From contig NC_035443.2 in NCBI RefSeq assembly GCF_002127325.2, forward strand, positions 117,306,646 through 117,370,645: a DNA stretch of 64,000 nucleotides, in the 5' to 3' direction. The notes under the pieces are model-generated. The model saw only the letters and a list, made by a program, of their open reading frames with translations. It had not been told where the DNA came from and searched no databases. Position 1 is the first letter of the stretch; every line of letters starts with the position of its first letter. Source of the DNA: Helianthus annuus (taxonomy: Eukaryota > Streptophyta > Magnoliopsida > Asterales > Asteraceae). Below are positions 1 through 12,928 of this stretch, piece by piece. Made by a program: the position numbers and the translations under genes.

Positions 1-513
1 TAATCATGGACAGGGTATGGGTAATAAAGAATGAACTGGTTAAACTTTCTTTCAACTACGGGGTAACCCCCACGGCAATTACGCCAACGAAAGACAAACC
101 ACGTTTTCAAAAACAACTAAAAACTAAACAACCAAACGTGAACTCACTCAACTTTGTTGTTGACTCGTTGTTACATGCCTTACAGGTCGCTAAATGCTTG
201 GAGCTTGCACGAGGAAGGAGTCGTTGTGGTGTACGGACTATTATGTTCCGTGCTTAATATTCAAATCCTTATGAACTTATTAAACCTGCGTTTTGAACTT
301 TAACTTATAAACTATGGACTTATGTTTTGGACTTTACGTTTATACTTCCGCTGTTTAATTTAAAACTTGGTTAACTAGCTTTTGGTCACCAATCGTATTG
401 TGGTTGGCTTTATTTACTTAAATACGTTGTTCAGTATGATTGGTGGCTCGATCCTGGTCACGTCACGCCTCCAGGCGGTGGTACTCCACATGGTGGATTT
501 TGGGGGTGTGACA
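1..513 (+). mobile_element. 3' end of an LTR (element L0 or solo LTR)
   Basis: The stretch ends in TGTGACA at 507-513 and is followed directly by the body of a gag gene that is continuous in the second copy near 12435. This is therefore the right edge of an inserted LTR (ending CA), whose left part is outside the window. CGACT (514-518) would be the right target-site duplication. No coding region is credible here. The end resembles in style the end of the solo LTR at 25091-28987 but is not the same sequence. Whether it is a solo LTR or the 3' LTR of a full element cannot be decided from this window. Confidence 0.75.
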
Positions 514-2843
514 CGACTGACAAAGAAGATAGCAAGAAAGGTCAAAACAAGAAGGGAAAGGATTCTGGTTCTACAAGGGGGTCTAGGAAGTGAAAGGCTT
601 CCCAAAAATATGCCGTTACTGCATAGGCTCAAGCTGCACCAAATCAGCCTGCGCAACCACTAGCCAAGAAGCCTTATCTTGGCAATGCACCTTTGTGCAA
701 CAGGTGTAACGGCCATCACCCACCACATCTTCAATGTCGTCAATGCACCAACTGTGGAAGAAATGGTCATCTTGCTGCCACCTGCCGCATTCCTGCTAAC
801 CAGAATCAGGCAATTCAGAACCAAGCCCAACAAATTGCTCAGCCTCTTGCTCAACAACAAGGTTAAGCTGCACGACCTCATTTTCCTCCTGGTTCGTGCT
901 ACAATTGTGGGGATCTGACCCACTACAGAAACCGGTGCCCAAGGCTAGCCAATCAGAATCAGATTCCAAATCAGAACCAGGCTCAGGCTCGAGGTCGAGT
1001 CTTCAACATGAACGCACAAGAAGTACAAGCAGATGATAATGTGGTGAACGGTACGTTCTTTATTAATAATCAGCCAGCATCTGTTCTTTTTGATTCAGGT
1101 GCCGATAAGAGTTTTGTGTCGTTGTCTTTTGAACCATTGCTTCGCATGTCTAGAACGAAACTAGGTAAGCCTTTGACAGTAGAAGTGGCTAGTGGTGAAC
1201 CCATTGTTCTTGATTCTGTTCTCCGCAACTGCCAGTTGAACCTTAACAACCATCTTTTTCCTATTGACCTCACGCCTATGCAACTTGGAAGCTTCGACGT
1301 TATCGTGGGTATGGATTGGTTAGCCAAGCATCATGCAGAGATAGTTTGTTTCGAGAAGATCATTCGTATGCCGCTTTCGACAGGTGAGATCCTACAGGTT
1401 CGTGGTGAGAAACCTGCTGGTGGTCTCAAACTCATGTCTTGTTTTAAAGCTCGGAAGTATCTGCGAAAGAACTATGAGGCTTTTTTGGCACATGTTGTAG
1501 CAGATAAAGGCAAAGGTAAGTCTATTCAAGATATTCCTGTTGTTCGGGATTATCCTGAAGTATTCCCTGAAGAGTTACCTGGTCTACCCCCAGCACGCCA
1601 AGTCGAGTTCCGTATTGATCTCGTACCTGGTGCAAATCCCATTGCCAGAGCTCCATATCGTCTTGCACCATCCGAGATGCAATAGTTGTCTAAGCAGCTG
1701 CAGGAGCTCTCTGAAAAAGGTTTTATCCGTCCTAGCTTTTCACCTTGGGGTGCTCCCGTTCTTTTTGTCAAGAAGAAGGATGGATCTTTCAGGATGTGTA
1801 TCGATTATCGTGAGCTTAACAAGCTCACCATCAAGAATCGATATCCCCTACCTCGCATCGATGATCTCTTTGATCAATTGCAGGGTGCTTCATATTTTTC
1901 AAAGATTGATCTGCGATCTGGATATCATCAACTTCGTGTGCATGAAGAAGATATTCCCAAGACAGCGTTCCGCACTCGTTATGGGCATTATGAATTCACA
2001 GTCATGCCATTCGGTTTGACTAATGCTCCTGCTGTTTTCATGGACTTGATGAATAGGGTCTGCAAGCCTTATTTGGATAAGTTCATCATCGTTTTCATTG
2101 ATGACATTTTGATATACTCTAAGACGCGAGCTGATCATGAGCAACATCTTCGTCTCACTCTGGAACTCCTAAAGAAAGAGCAACTTTTCGCCAAATTCTC
2201 CAAGTGTGAATTTTGGCTTAAAGAAGTTCAATTACTAGGACATATTGTCAACGAACAAGGTATTCATGTAGATCCCTCCAAGATCAGTGCGATTAGGGAT
2301 TGGGATACGCCTACTACTCCTAGAAGTTCGTTCTTTTCTTGGTCTAGCGGGTTATTACCGCCGCTTCATTAAAAATTTCTCGAAGATTGCAGTTCCTCTA
2401 ACTGCTCTAACTCAGAAGAACAAGCCATTTGATTGGGGATTCAAGCAGGAGGAAGCGTTTCTGACTTTGAAACAAAAACTTTGCGACGCGCCTGTTCTAA
2501 CTTTGCCTGAGGGCAATGATGATTTCGTCGTTTATTGCGATGCATCTAAATTAGGTCTTGGCTGCGTCCTGATGCAAAGAAACAAAGTCATAGCATACGC
2601 ATCGAGGCAGTTGAAGATACATGAGAAGAACTACACCACTCATGATCTTGAGTTGGGTGCAGTTGTCTTCGCTCTTAAGATCTGGAGACACTATTTGTAC
2701 AGTACAAAATGTGTGGTTTTTACTGACCACAAAAGTCTTCAGCATATCTTCAATCAGAAAGAACTCAACATGAGGCAACGACGTTGGTTTGAGCTTCTAA
2801 ACGACTTTGACTGCGAAATTCGCTATCGTCCTGGTAAGGAGAA
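514..2843 (+). pseudogene. gag-pol: A1 Gag C-terminus, protease, reverse transcriptase, RNase H (broken)
   Basis: This is the 5' visible part of A1. Zinc-knuckle sequence of Gag (CTNCGRNGHLAATC, then [14 protein letters not shown]) lies at about 690-940. The aspartic protease ([12 protein letters not shown]) is at about 1086-1121. The reverse transcriptase has [18 protein letters not shown] and the catalytic FIDDILIYS at about 2095-2121. The RNase H start ([17 protein letters not shown]) is near 2530. Lesions are TGA at 591-593, TAG at 624-626, TAA at 864-866, TAG at 1683-1685, and a 2-base deletion near 2321 compared with A2. The gene is then cut at 2843 by solo LTR S1 and resumes at 6316. 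The TGA and TAA are shared with A2; the two TAGs and the frameshift are private. Confidence 0.88.
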
Positions 2844-3565
2844 TGTCACACCCCGACCACGTAGGACAACAAACCGTGGCGGAAACGTCGGGGAGTGTTG
2901 TAACAGAAGCTATTGTCTCACAACCATGGATACAAAAGGTGTTTCGTTTTATTGATAATATTAAACATTGCATTGTCTTAACATAGAATAAACAAGTTTT
3001 ACATCGTCTATCACTATTATTATGTCACTAAGGCCTCGTCCAGATCCTATGTGACGCATGCATCCTAGAAATCATCAAGCATCAACACCTGAAACATATG
3101 TAAAAACTTAGTCAGCAAAGAAATGCTGGCGAGTACATAGGTTTTATAGGAGTGTTTGATTCATGGCTAGTTTAAATGTTGCAATACTTTATTAAAAACT
3201 TAGTTTAAGAAAAGGGGTATAATATTGCAACTTAAATAACCAACTCAAATCAAGTTGATTATAGTTTATAAAACCTCGTAGCCATGCTTCTTAACCCCAA
3301 AAACATTTGTTTTAGAAAACCAACTTGTAAAATATCTTGTAAAAACTCGTATAGTTTATATCTCTTAGAAAAACATTGTTGCGTGACATCGTTTCAAAAT
3401 CGTTTACCCAAGTGAACTAAATAACGCCACGATATGTAATATGATGAAAACACTTATATATAAGAAGTACCAGCGGCGTATCTACCATGTTTTCATCATA
3501 TTACCCCCGTCTCGTTATCTATACACTTAACCAAAAAAACCAATCGTTTATCGAAATCGTTTAAC

Positions 3566-3697
3566 ATCGTTTCCAAATCGTTCCCAATCCGTTCCCAAAT
3601 CGTTCCCATATCGTTCCCAAGTCTTTCCCATATCGTTCCCAAGTCGTTCCCATATCGTTCCCAAATCGTTTACTCGTTCCCAAATCGTTTACTCGTT
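3566..3697. repeat. Short tandem repeat in S1, about 12-bp unit
   Basis: Roughly ten imperfect copies of a 12-base word (ATCGTTCCCAAA and variants such as ATCGTTCCCATA) lie in a row. Together with CGTTTACTCG spacers they extend to about 3697. The array is inside the solo LTR and is absent from the A-array LTRs, so it expanded within this copy or its subfamily. Any long open frame across it (for example on the minus strand) is an artefact of the 12-base period. Confidence 0.8.
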
Positions 3698-5183
3698 TAG
3701 ATTGTTTAAATCGTCCTCGTTTTAATTGTGAAAACTTATATATGGTCGTCTCGTTAATAACATTCAAACCTTTGTGACTCATCCATCGTTCAACTCGTTC
3801 TCGTATTAACAAACCACCAAAGGGTAAGTTAACAACATCAGATTCAGTCGCTACCCACAACCCCCACACATAACCATGGGTGTAGTAAAGTAACGGGATT
3901 TGTCAGATCCTATGGTACCATAACCTAATACTGGTCGGCTTGATCAATGCTAATGAATGTCATTCGTTATCTAACTACAACCAATAAGTTCTTTCACTTT
4001 ATCGAAATCGTTCTTAGTTTAGTAAAAATTGTTTTAATCGTTTTTGAAATCATCGTTTAAACCTTGAAAACATTTCGTACATATGAATCACCCCAAAACA
4101 TTTAAAAACAGTAAAATAGGGGAACTATGTACTCACGTGTAGTGCAAAGTATCCTCGATCAAATAGAACTTCAACAAACTCGAGCAAACCAGAGAAATCA
4201 AGTAGCTCCTAGTAATCGAACCACTAGTTAAACAATAGACGCCTAAATCGGAAGATTGGACAGAATGAGGTCTTGTAAACCAAATGAGTGTTGGAACTCA
4301 TGTGATATGGTTTAACAAAGCCTACATCCTAAGTCGGAACCTAACCTAAGTGCTTTCGACCCATCACGACCCATTAAGGTAGCTTACGCTACTTTAACGC
4401 GGCGTGCACGCAAAAGCGCGTTCGAGACGTCTAACTAGTCCTATGACAAGTATTATATGCCCATACATGTTTAATTATGTTGCATAATTAGTTACGTGTC
4501 AAAAGTTTAGGTTACATATGCTTAATTGCCAATTATGTATGAAAAGGGTATTTTGGTAATTTACCAAGGGCATATAAACTATTCATCATGCGACTAATCA
4601 AACCTCGAAAGGTTATTCCCTATGCTACTATGGTCACTAAACATGTTTGGTCGGATCCTAATGATCGACCAAACGGGTCGTGTTCGAAAGTCTAAGCGGG
4701 TGTTTAGTCCGCTTGACTTACGACTCTACACAAGCACTAACTAACAAGTGACGAGCTAAACATGTCGAAACATGTTTAGTTAAGTTAGAAAACAGGTTTT
4801 GATATCAAAACAAACGGTTTTGACATCCTAGAGTAGTTTGGTTACAAAATACGCGAGAAAACGCATTTTGGCCAAACTACGACTCACCACTGAGCCTAGA
4901 TAACGTGGTAATCAGTAGGTATAGTCACTGGGGACTATAACCGTCGTGATTACGCTCACGTTATGAAGTTCAAACGAACTTCGCGTTGACCATAAACTGG
5001 TCAAAGCAGAAAGTCAAACATAGTTTGACTTTAACGATAGAAACGAACGAAAAGAACGAAGGAATACTTACAAACGGTCCCCGCAAGCTTTGACCCGATT
5101 CACTCTCAGGTAGGAAGCAATTACTTCCACTTAGAGAGCAAGAATCAGATCAAATGTGAGGAAACCAAGTGAAAGCAAGTGGG

Positions 5184-5191
5184 TATTTATA
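5184..5191 (-). promoter_or_regulatory. TATA box of S1 LTR
   Basis: On the minus strand the sequence reads TATAAATA. It lies at the position, relative to the shared LTR blocks, where the A and D LTRs also have TATAAATA. It is inferred to be the U3/R promoter of the LTR. Transcription was not assessed. Confidence 0.55.
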
Positions 5192-6315
5192 GATTTTCAA
5201 GAGCCGTTAGGATCGTTTCTCGAAGATTGAGCTTTGATCTCATCAGTACAAGTGGGCACATGGTATTAGGATACCATGGGCTCTCAAAAACCATCAAAAT
5301 TGGCCCACAGAATGATCAAAACCATGTCCAAAAACCCTGCAAACCAGCTGCTGTTTCAAAAACTGGTTTTCTGTTACTGGGCAACTCACGCGGCCCACGT
5401 CAGCATACAGACAAAACTCAGGCGGGCCGCCTGGCCTTGTCTGATCTGCACAACTTTCAGAAATGACAGTTTTAGTCCCTGAACTTGCAAAACATGCATT
5501 TCGGCCCATTTTTGACACGTTTAAGCCCCGTTAACCTCATTTCAAGGCTATAAAATGATGTTAAAGTATTGGGAACTCAAAACAAGCTCAAAAACATCTC
5601 GGATGTCGGTTCGTTTGGTCGTACGGTTACGTTGTTCGGTTAATTACGACGGAAGTCGTAACGAACGCAAAAATGATCCAAATTAAGCGACGAATGGAAT
5701 TTTATCATGCCAAACACTAAAATAAAATATTTTAATGCTTACATAAATTTTTGGATATCCGGATATATTCAGAACGTAAGATATGCGCGAAAATGCAAAC
5801 TTGTGCACTTTTTGACGCTTTTAGTCCCTATTGATCAATCAAGTTTATTTTAGCATACCGAACCCCTCAAATCCTATTTCTAAGCTATGTAAAGGTTATT
5901 TAGGGTATGTTTAACTTATGATCAAGTTCCGGAGTGTTCGTTACTACACAAATCGGTATAGTTTCGCAGTTTGACACAATTAGTCCCTGCGATCGAACAA
6001 AGTTGATTTTAACACACCAAACCATCCAGAACTTATTTCTAAGTTATGTGGAGGTTATTTAAGATATGTTAAGCCTATTTCACTATTCTGGAGTGTTTTT
6101 TGCATTAAACTGGTTATATTTACGCATCAGTGCTCGTATAACCTTCCAGAAAGCGATTTAAAGCTTGAAATTGGAATCGAATCGAATTGTAAAATACCAA
6201 ACACAATATACACAAAATAACACCAAAACACATATAATAACACCAAAGCACATTGTTTTATTAATAATCAACATTGTTTTACATCGTACATCGATTACAG
6301 AGCACAGTTGTCACA

Positions 6316-7848
6316 GCGAATGTCGTAGCCGATACATTAAGTCGCAAGGAACGTACTAAGCTTCATTGTGTTCGTGTTCAATCTGATATTCAAGCTCAAT
6401 CCGATATCCAAGCACGTATTTCTCAGGCTCAACAATCTTGTGTTTCACAAGGTTTGATGGATAAGGAATTTCCTTACCACATAACACCTGATCTGGAACC
6501 GAAGGACAATGGATCGTATTACTTCATGGACCATTTATGGGTCCCAAGCCAAGATAACCTCCGCACCTTGCTTATGGATGAAGCCCATAAATCTCGTTAT
6601 TCTATTCATCCTGGCTCAGATAAGATGTATAAGGATCTTCGTATTCAGTTTTGGTGGCCTGGTATGAAGAAAGACATTGCCTTATATGTATCAAAATGCC
6701 TTACTTGTCTTAAGGTTAAGGCTGAACATCAGCGTCCTTCTGGTTTATTGGAACAACCAGAGATCCCAGTTTGGAAATGGGAAAACATTACTATGGATCT
6801 CATTACTAAACTCCCGCGCACAAAGAAAGGTCATGATGCCATCTGGGTAGTTGTTGATCGTCTTACTAAATCAGCGCATTTCTTGCCAATCCGTGAGGAT
6901 TTTTCGGCTGACAAACTTGCTAAAATCTATGTAGATGAGATTGTAGCTTGACATGGTGTTCCTTTGAACATCATTTCTGACAGAGATTCTCGTTTCACTT
7001 CTCATTTTTGGAGAACCATGCAATTTGTTATGGGGACCCAACTTAATCTGAGCACAGCTTATCATCCGCAAACGGATGGTCAATCTGAAAGAACAATCCA
7101 GACTCTGGAGGATATGCTTAGAGCTTGTGTGATCGATTTTGGTGGTAGTTGGGATTCACATCTTCCGTTGATTGAATTCTCCTACAACAACAGTTATCAC
7201 TCCAGCATCAACATGGCCCCTTTCGAGGCTCTCTATGGTCGAAAATGTCGTTCACCAGTCTGCTGGAATGAGATCGGCGAGGCTCAGCTTACTGGACCTG
7301 CCCTCATTTTAGAGACAACAGATAAGGTAAAGAAAGTTCGTGATAACCTTCAGACAGCTAGAAGCCGTCAAAAGAGTTACACGGACCTAAAACGCAAGCC
7401 CTTGGATTTTCAAGTCGGTGATCGTGTATTACTTAAGGTCTCACCTTGGAAGGGTGTGATCAGGTTTGGAAAGAAAGGAAAACTTGCACCTAGATACGTT
7501 GGACCATTCAAGATCGTCGAAAGAATCGGTAAGGTAGCCTGCAGACTTGCGTTACCTACTGAACTTGGAAATGTTCATCCAACCTTTCACGTATCCAATC
7601 TCAAGAAGTGTTTAGCTGATGAGAACCTCCACATACCGCTTGACGAAATCCGTGTTGATAAAACACTGAAATTTGTTGAGAAACCGGTGGAAATCATGGA
7701 ACGTGAAGTCAAGTGGCTTAAACGCAAGCGCATTCCTTTGGTCAAGATTCGCTGGGAATCTAAACGTGGACCCGAGTTTACTTGGGAACGCGGAGATCAA
7801 ATGAAGGCAATATATCCGCATCTTTTTCCACGAGTTTCCTCTAAATAA
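6316..7848 (+). pseudogene. pol: A1 integrase and chromodomain-like tail (broken)
   Basis: This is the continuation of A1 pol after S1. The integrase zinc-binding segment reads [17 protein letters not shown] and CLTCLKVK (about 6607-6720). The core has [20 protein letters not shown] and [18 protein letters not shown], giving the D, D and E residues. A GPF module ([12 protein letters not shown]) follows near 7495. The end is a chromodomain-like segment ([14 protein letters not shown] ... YPHLFP). TGA at 6949-6951 (CGA in A2) breaks the core, after which the frame reopens to the normal stop at 7846-7848. The product would tether integration to heterochromatin if intact, as in the Tekay family. 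Confidence 0.88.
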
Positions 7849-7882
7849 ATTTCGGGACAAAATTTCCACAAGTAGGGGATAC
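7849..7882 (+). other. A1 3' untranslated end and polypurine tract
   Basis: A short spacer after the pol stop contains the conserved AAATTTCGGGACAAAATTT motif, followed by the purine tract AGTAGGGGATAC (7871-7882) directly against the LTR. A2 has the near-identical AGTAGGGGAGAC before its LTR at 25009. This is the plus-strand priming site in LTR elements. Confidence 0.75.
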
Positions 7883-10800
7883 TGTAACATTTATGCTTGA
7901 AATCATTGTGAACAGTTCAATTATCAATAAAACAAGTTATTTGATCCCAATGTTTGTTTGTTTATGTTTTACATTTTCCATGTTTTGACTTTTGTTCGAT
8001 TTTAAACTCTACATCGCTTTCTGGAGAATTATACGCAAACTGGTGCGTAAACGTACTCAGTTTAATGCGACAAATACTCCGGAACATCAACATATACTTA
8101 ACATACCTTAAATAACCCTTGCATAACTTAGAAATAAGTTTTGAAGGCTTTGGTATGGCAAAAACAAGTTAATTCGCTTACAGGGACTAAATTTGACAAA
8201 CTGCGAAAGTATGCCAATTTGAACTGTAACAGACATTCTGGAACATGACCATAAGTTAAACATACCATAAATATCCTTTCCATAGCTTAGAAATAGGCTT
8301 TGAGGTGTTCGGTGAGCTAAAATAAACTTTTGGGTCATTCAGGGACTAAAAGTGTCAAAAAGTGCATAAGTTTGCGGCCCGCGTAAACCCAGGGTGACCC
8401 TTTACGCGGCCTGCGACAACCCTTCGGATCAGCAAAGGTTGTTTTCTAGCTGCTAGCAGCCTTTCAGCCCTCCAAAGGGCAATGCCTCTTGCATATCTCT
8501 GGGGTTGGGGTCACATTATGATACCACAACTTTGCGACACTTGTACGGACGAGATTCGAGCACGTAAATCGATAAATGATCCTAACGGTCTTGCATATCC
8601 TATAAATACCCCCCCCCCCTATTCTTGTTTAAAACCCACAAATCTGATCTAAAAGCTCTAAGTTGATGCCATTGCTTCATACCTGAGCTCCTGGATCAAG
8701 ATTAGCTTTCGGGGACCCTTCGTAAGTGTTCTTTCGTTCTTTTATCGCTTTTCGAGTCCTAAAGTCAAACTTTGTTTGACTTTCTGCATTGACCAGTTTA
8801 TGGTCAATGCGAAGTTCGTTTGAACTTCATAACATGAGCGTGATCACGATGGTTATAGTCCCTAGTGACTATACCTACTGATTACCACGTTATCTAGGCT
8901 CAGTGACGAGTCGTAGTTTCGGCCAAAATGCGCATTCTTGCGTATTTTGTAACCAAACTACTCGTAAGTATCAAAACCGTTTGTTTTGATACCAAACCTG
9001 CTTTCTAAACTTAGTTAAGCATGTTCTAACATGCTTAGCTCGTCACTTTTAGTATAAATGCTTATATAGGGTCGTAAGGTAAGCGAACTAAACAATCGCT
9101 TATACTTTCGAACCCGACCCATTTGGTCGATCATTAGGATCCGACCAAACACATTAGGTGACCATAGTTGTATAGGGAATAACCTTTCAAGGTTATACCT
9201 TATGGTCACGACGTTTATTTAGTTGTATGATAGGTAGTTTATATGCCTTAGGTAAATTACCAAAATGCCCTTTTTACGCCAAAATTCATATTAAGCATAT
9301 GTAACATAAACTTTTGATATCTAAACTGATTTGGCAACAATATTAGATATGTTAAGGCATATTTTACTTATCATAGGGCTAGTTAGGCATTCCGAACGCG
9401 TTTTACACGAACGACGCGTTAAAGTAGCATAAGCTACCTAAACGGGTCGTAATGGGTCGTAAGCACTTAGGTTAGGTTTCATTTTAGTATGTGGGCTTTG
9501 TTAAACCATATTACACGAGTCTCCATACTTGTTTGGTTTACGAACCCTCATTCTATCCGATCCTCCGATTTAGGTCCGGTATATTAACATAGTTACCTAT
9601 ATTAGGTGCCGTTTGATATCCGTGATCTCTAGCATTGTTTGGTTGTTACTCAAGGACTTCTAAGCAATCCCAAGTGAGTACATATACCCCTCTTTTACTG
9701 TTTTCAAACTGTTTTGGGGTGAAACACATGTGCCTACTTGCTACTTTCGTACCTTTCATGCTTTCATATCATATGCTTATTATGTTCATTAGTACATTAT
9801 AGTACATGATTTCATTACATTTCATGCTAAGTATGTCCCTTGTGAGCATACTTAGTACGTTGTTTTACTTTACATTTCTGCTATGTATGTTGACTGATAG
9901 CATGCTAGCACATTGATTTACATGACTTTACTGCTTCGTATGTTAACTTAGCATACTTAGTACATTGTTTTCATATAACATGTGCACATTTGCTATAACA
10001 TTTGGTTTCCAAAAACGGGACTTATATACGTTCATTAACATTAGCTACGCCGCTCGGTAGTAAGTAGTGGTACCATAGGACTTGACAAATCCCATTCCTG
10101 ACATCCCGGGTTTGTTTGGATGTAAGGAATGACTGAATCCGAAAACATTTCTTTTGATAACCTTGACTAAGGGTTATCCGACTGTCTCAAGGCTTGAATG
10201 TATGCGTTAACTTACCACATAAATGTTTGTATCAATGTAACATGCATTTACTTTGCAAAACATAACTTTTTGATATATTCAAGATACTTTGTTTTGTACA
10301 TTTTCTACACTGGTATTATGTGATAATACTTTACTTACAATACATAACATTTGTTACACATTACTTGACTACATCTGGACTTTTTAACATTTGACGTGGC
10401 TTATACGAGGACTTTTTGACAATTGGTTTAAACATGGACTTTATACATTGGTGGTTTGTTCAAGTGATTTAAGTAACGAGACGTGTGTAATATGATACAA
10501 GCATGGTGGATATGCCGCTGGTACTTCCTATATATAAGTGTTTGTATGGTATTACATATCGTAGCGTTATTGGAATCATTTCAATTTAGGCATATAACAT
10601 TTTATACAAATAACATATCTTTCACAAGACATTGCTTTACAAACAACTTCTTTTATACAACTCATTTTACTTGGTTATTCATTTAACCATGTATTATTCT
10701 TTTATGTATACATATCATCTGATCTTATCGCTTTGTAAATGATTTACAAAACAAAACAATTTACAAGATTCATGACTGAATTTTTATTTAACATTTCTAA

Positions 10801-11135
10801 ATCTTAAGTCATGAATCCTATTTTCGCAAAACCTATGTATCTCACAGGCATTTTTATGCTGACGTACCTATTTTCACATGTGTTTTCAGGAGCTTTTGCG
10901 TAGGATGATGATCATGACACTAGGGCGGACCTGTGCCTTAGAGACATAAAAATGAAGATAGACTTAGTTTATCTATGTTTTGTACTCTTGGTTTTCATGT
11001 TTAAAACAATGTAACACTCCTGTTGATAAATAAAATATAACTTTGTATGCCATTGTTGTGAAACAATTAATTCTGTTACAACACTCCCTGACGTTTCCGC
11101 CACGTTTGATTGTTCCACGTGGTCGGGGTGTGACA
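7883..11135 (+). mobile_element. Shared LTR between A1 and A2
   Basis: The LTR is 3253 bp, begins TGTAACATTTATGC and ends GGGGTGTGACA. It follows the A1 purine tract and precedes the A2 primer site, so it serves as 3' LTR of A1 and 5' LTR of A2 at once. Compared with the A2 3' LTR it lacks about 357 bp present at 29401-29757 (the junction here is AAGTTTGC|GGCCCGCG near 8375). It keeps the ancestral orientation of the segment 9914-10418, which is inverted in the other copy. No credible coding sequence is present. Confidence 0.88.
8376..8608 (+). promoter_or_regulatory. Core promoter of the A LTR: GC hairpin and TATA box
   Basis: An imperfect inverted repeat with arms GCGTAAA and TTTACGC surrounds CCCAGGGTGACCC at about 8381-8407. 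TATAAATA follows at 8601-8608 and then a run of C. The repeat copy at 29760-30000 has the same arrangement. It is inferred as the LTR promoter by TATA position and conservation between copies. Confidence 0.55.
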
Positions 11136-11741
11136 GAAGAGTTGGTATCAGAGCCAATGGTTATTGGGAATTAGGTTATTAGTAATGCTTTGACCTAGAC
11201 TATAACTTTCTAGGACCCTAACACAAGTTATCTTGTGTTTAGATTTTAAAACATGTACTTCACCTATCCTTAGGTGATAACCACAACGAGAACATCGATT
11301 CCGAATCCGCTTTGAAAATTAATCATCTGTTCTAGGATGATTGATTACTAGGTTTTGAACCCTCTGTTATAAGGTTTTGAACCCCTTTGAATTTCCAAAA
11401 ATCTCGTCAAAGTTTTTGGGTTTTAATAGTGTGAACACGTGCAAACTGGAAGAGTGAATGCCTGTACCCTGGGTTTTCTGTCTAAGGCTAGAGTGTTCGT
11501 ACAAATCCACATAATCGGACCAGTCACTCTTACCTGGGAACTCTTAGGGTGAGTGTTCACTTATAGGCGAACATGTCTTCGCAGTACATTATTTTTGACC
11601 CATTTACTTTGGTTAGACTTTGTGTGTCGCTTGTTGCTTAGCGATGCATGACCACCATCCTTGCTTTTGTTGATTTTGTTTCATCTTATTCTCTTCATCC
11701 AATCATCTCACTCGTTTCCCTTTCATGTTTCCTCTTTTAGA
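11136..11741 (+). other. A2 primer binding site and untranslated leader
   Basis: Seven bases after the LTR comes TGGTATCAGAGCC (11143-11155), the complement of the 3' end of plant initiator-Met tRNA, which primes minus-strand synthesis. About 590 bases of non-coding leader follow up to the gag ATG at 11742. The same leader is seen in reverse in D at 60363-60952, showing that A and D belong to one family group. Confidence 0.85.
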
Positions 11742-12928
11742 ATGCCTCCTCGACGCGACAATCAGGTAGCAAATGCCGAACTGGCAGAAATCATTGCGCC
11801 GCAAATGGCTGTTGTTTTTCCAAACTTTATTGCTCAATGGAACCAAGCCAACAACAACAATGCTCCATGCAATTTCAAGAACTTTAACTCGGCTAAACCA
11901 CTCAAGTTTAGTGGTTCTGAGGGAGCAACTGGGCTTCTTCAATGGTTCGAGAGCATTGAGAATACTTTCCGTCACGTTCAGTGTCCTGACAATTGCAAGG
12001 TCGAGTTTTCTTCAAGTGTGTTTCAGAAGAGGGCTCTTACATGGTGGAACGGGGTTATGAGGGACCGTGGTGCAGAAGTTGCTCTAGCACAGACTTGGGC
12101 TGAACTTAGGGCTCTTATGATGAGGGAGTTATGTCCTCGTCATGAAGTGCGAGCTTTGGAGAGGGAGTTTGATGATTTGATGCAAGATAGTGGTGAGCAT
12201 CGGGCATATACTGATAGGTTTGAGGAGTTAAGTGTGCTTTGCCCAACAATGGTTACCCCACTCGACAAAGCTATCGAAAGGTACATCGATGGTCTACCTG
12301 ACTCAGTACAAGACATTATTACGGGTAATAACCCTACCACACTCCGTCAGGCGATCGAGTTAGCAGCGACATTGACTGAGTCGCAAATTCGAAAGGAAAA
12401 GCTGCACAAAAGGGTGACAAGGGTAAGAAGCAGGCGACTGACAAAGAAGATAGCAAGAAAGGTCAAAACAAGAAGGGAAAGGATTCTGGTTCTACAAGGG
12501 GGTCTAGGAAGTGAAAGGCTTCCCAAAACTATGCCGTTACTGCACAGGCTCAAGCTGCACCAAATCAGCCTGCGCAACCACTAGCCAAGAAGCCTTATCT
12601 TGGCAATGCACCTTTGTGCAACAGGTGTAACGGCCATCACCCACCACATCTTCAGTGTCGTCAATGCACCAACTGTGGAAGAAATGGTCATCTTGCTGCC
12701 ACCTGCCGCATTCCTGCTAACCAGAATCAGGCAATTCAGAACCAAGCCCAACAAATTGCTCAGCCTCTTGCTCAACAACAAGGTTAAGCTACACGACCTC
12801 ATTTTCCTCCTGGTTCGTGCTACAATTGTGGGGATCTGACCCACTACAGAAACGGGTGCCCAAGGCTAGCCAATCAGAATCAGATTCCAAATCAGAACCA
12901 GGCTCAGGCTCGAGGTCGAGTCTTCAAC
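11742..12928 (+). pseudogene. gag: A2 Gag (frameshifted and nonsense-broken)
   Basis: The ATG at 11742 starts MPPRRDNQVANAELAEIIAP. The capsid-like retrotransposon Gag domain is recognisable at residues ~45-200 (LLQWFESIENTF, ALTWWNGVMRDRG, YIDGLPDSVQDII). Zinc-knuckle sequence follows at about 12620-12860 in another frame, so a frameshift lies at about 12400-12440. In the knuckle frame TGA (12512-12514) and TAA (12785-12787) interrupt the gene. Both correspond exactly to stops in A1 (591-593, 864-866), and the D copy has a sense arginine codon (CGG) where the TGA stands. The defects therefore predate the separation of A1 and A2. Protease follows in the same frame at 12929. Confidence 0.88.

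Larger units (their letters stand above)
2844..6315 (-). mobile_element. Solo LTR S1, 3.5 kb, reverse orientation
   Basis: The block interrupts A1 RNase H between the codons preceding and following GAATGTCGTAGCCGA. It starts TGTCACACC (2844), ends TTGTCACA (6315), and is flanked by GAGAA (2839-2843) and GCGAA (6316-6320), a 5-bp duplication with one mismatch. Read on the minus strand it begins TGTGACAACTG and ends GGTGTGACA. It is related to the A and D LTRs in reverse: shared blocks include the region around 4900-5150 and the segment GGATTTGTCA...CTATGGTACCA near 3897. I found no primer site, purine tract or polymerase motif inside, so it is a solo LTR. There is no credible coding sequence across the 3.47 kb. 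Confidence 0.85.

Noticed and set aside
3561..3869. 102-residue minus-strand open frame
   Set aside because: Its repeating GTIWERFGN-like pattern is just the 12-bp tandem repeat being translated.
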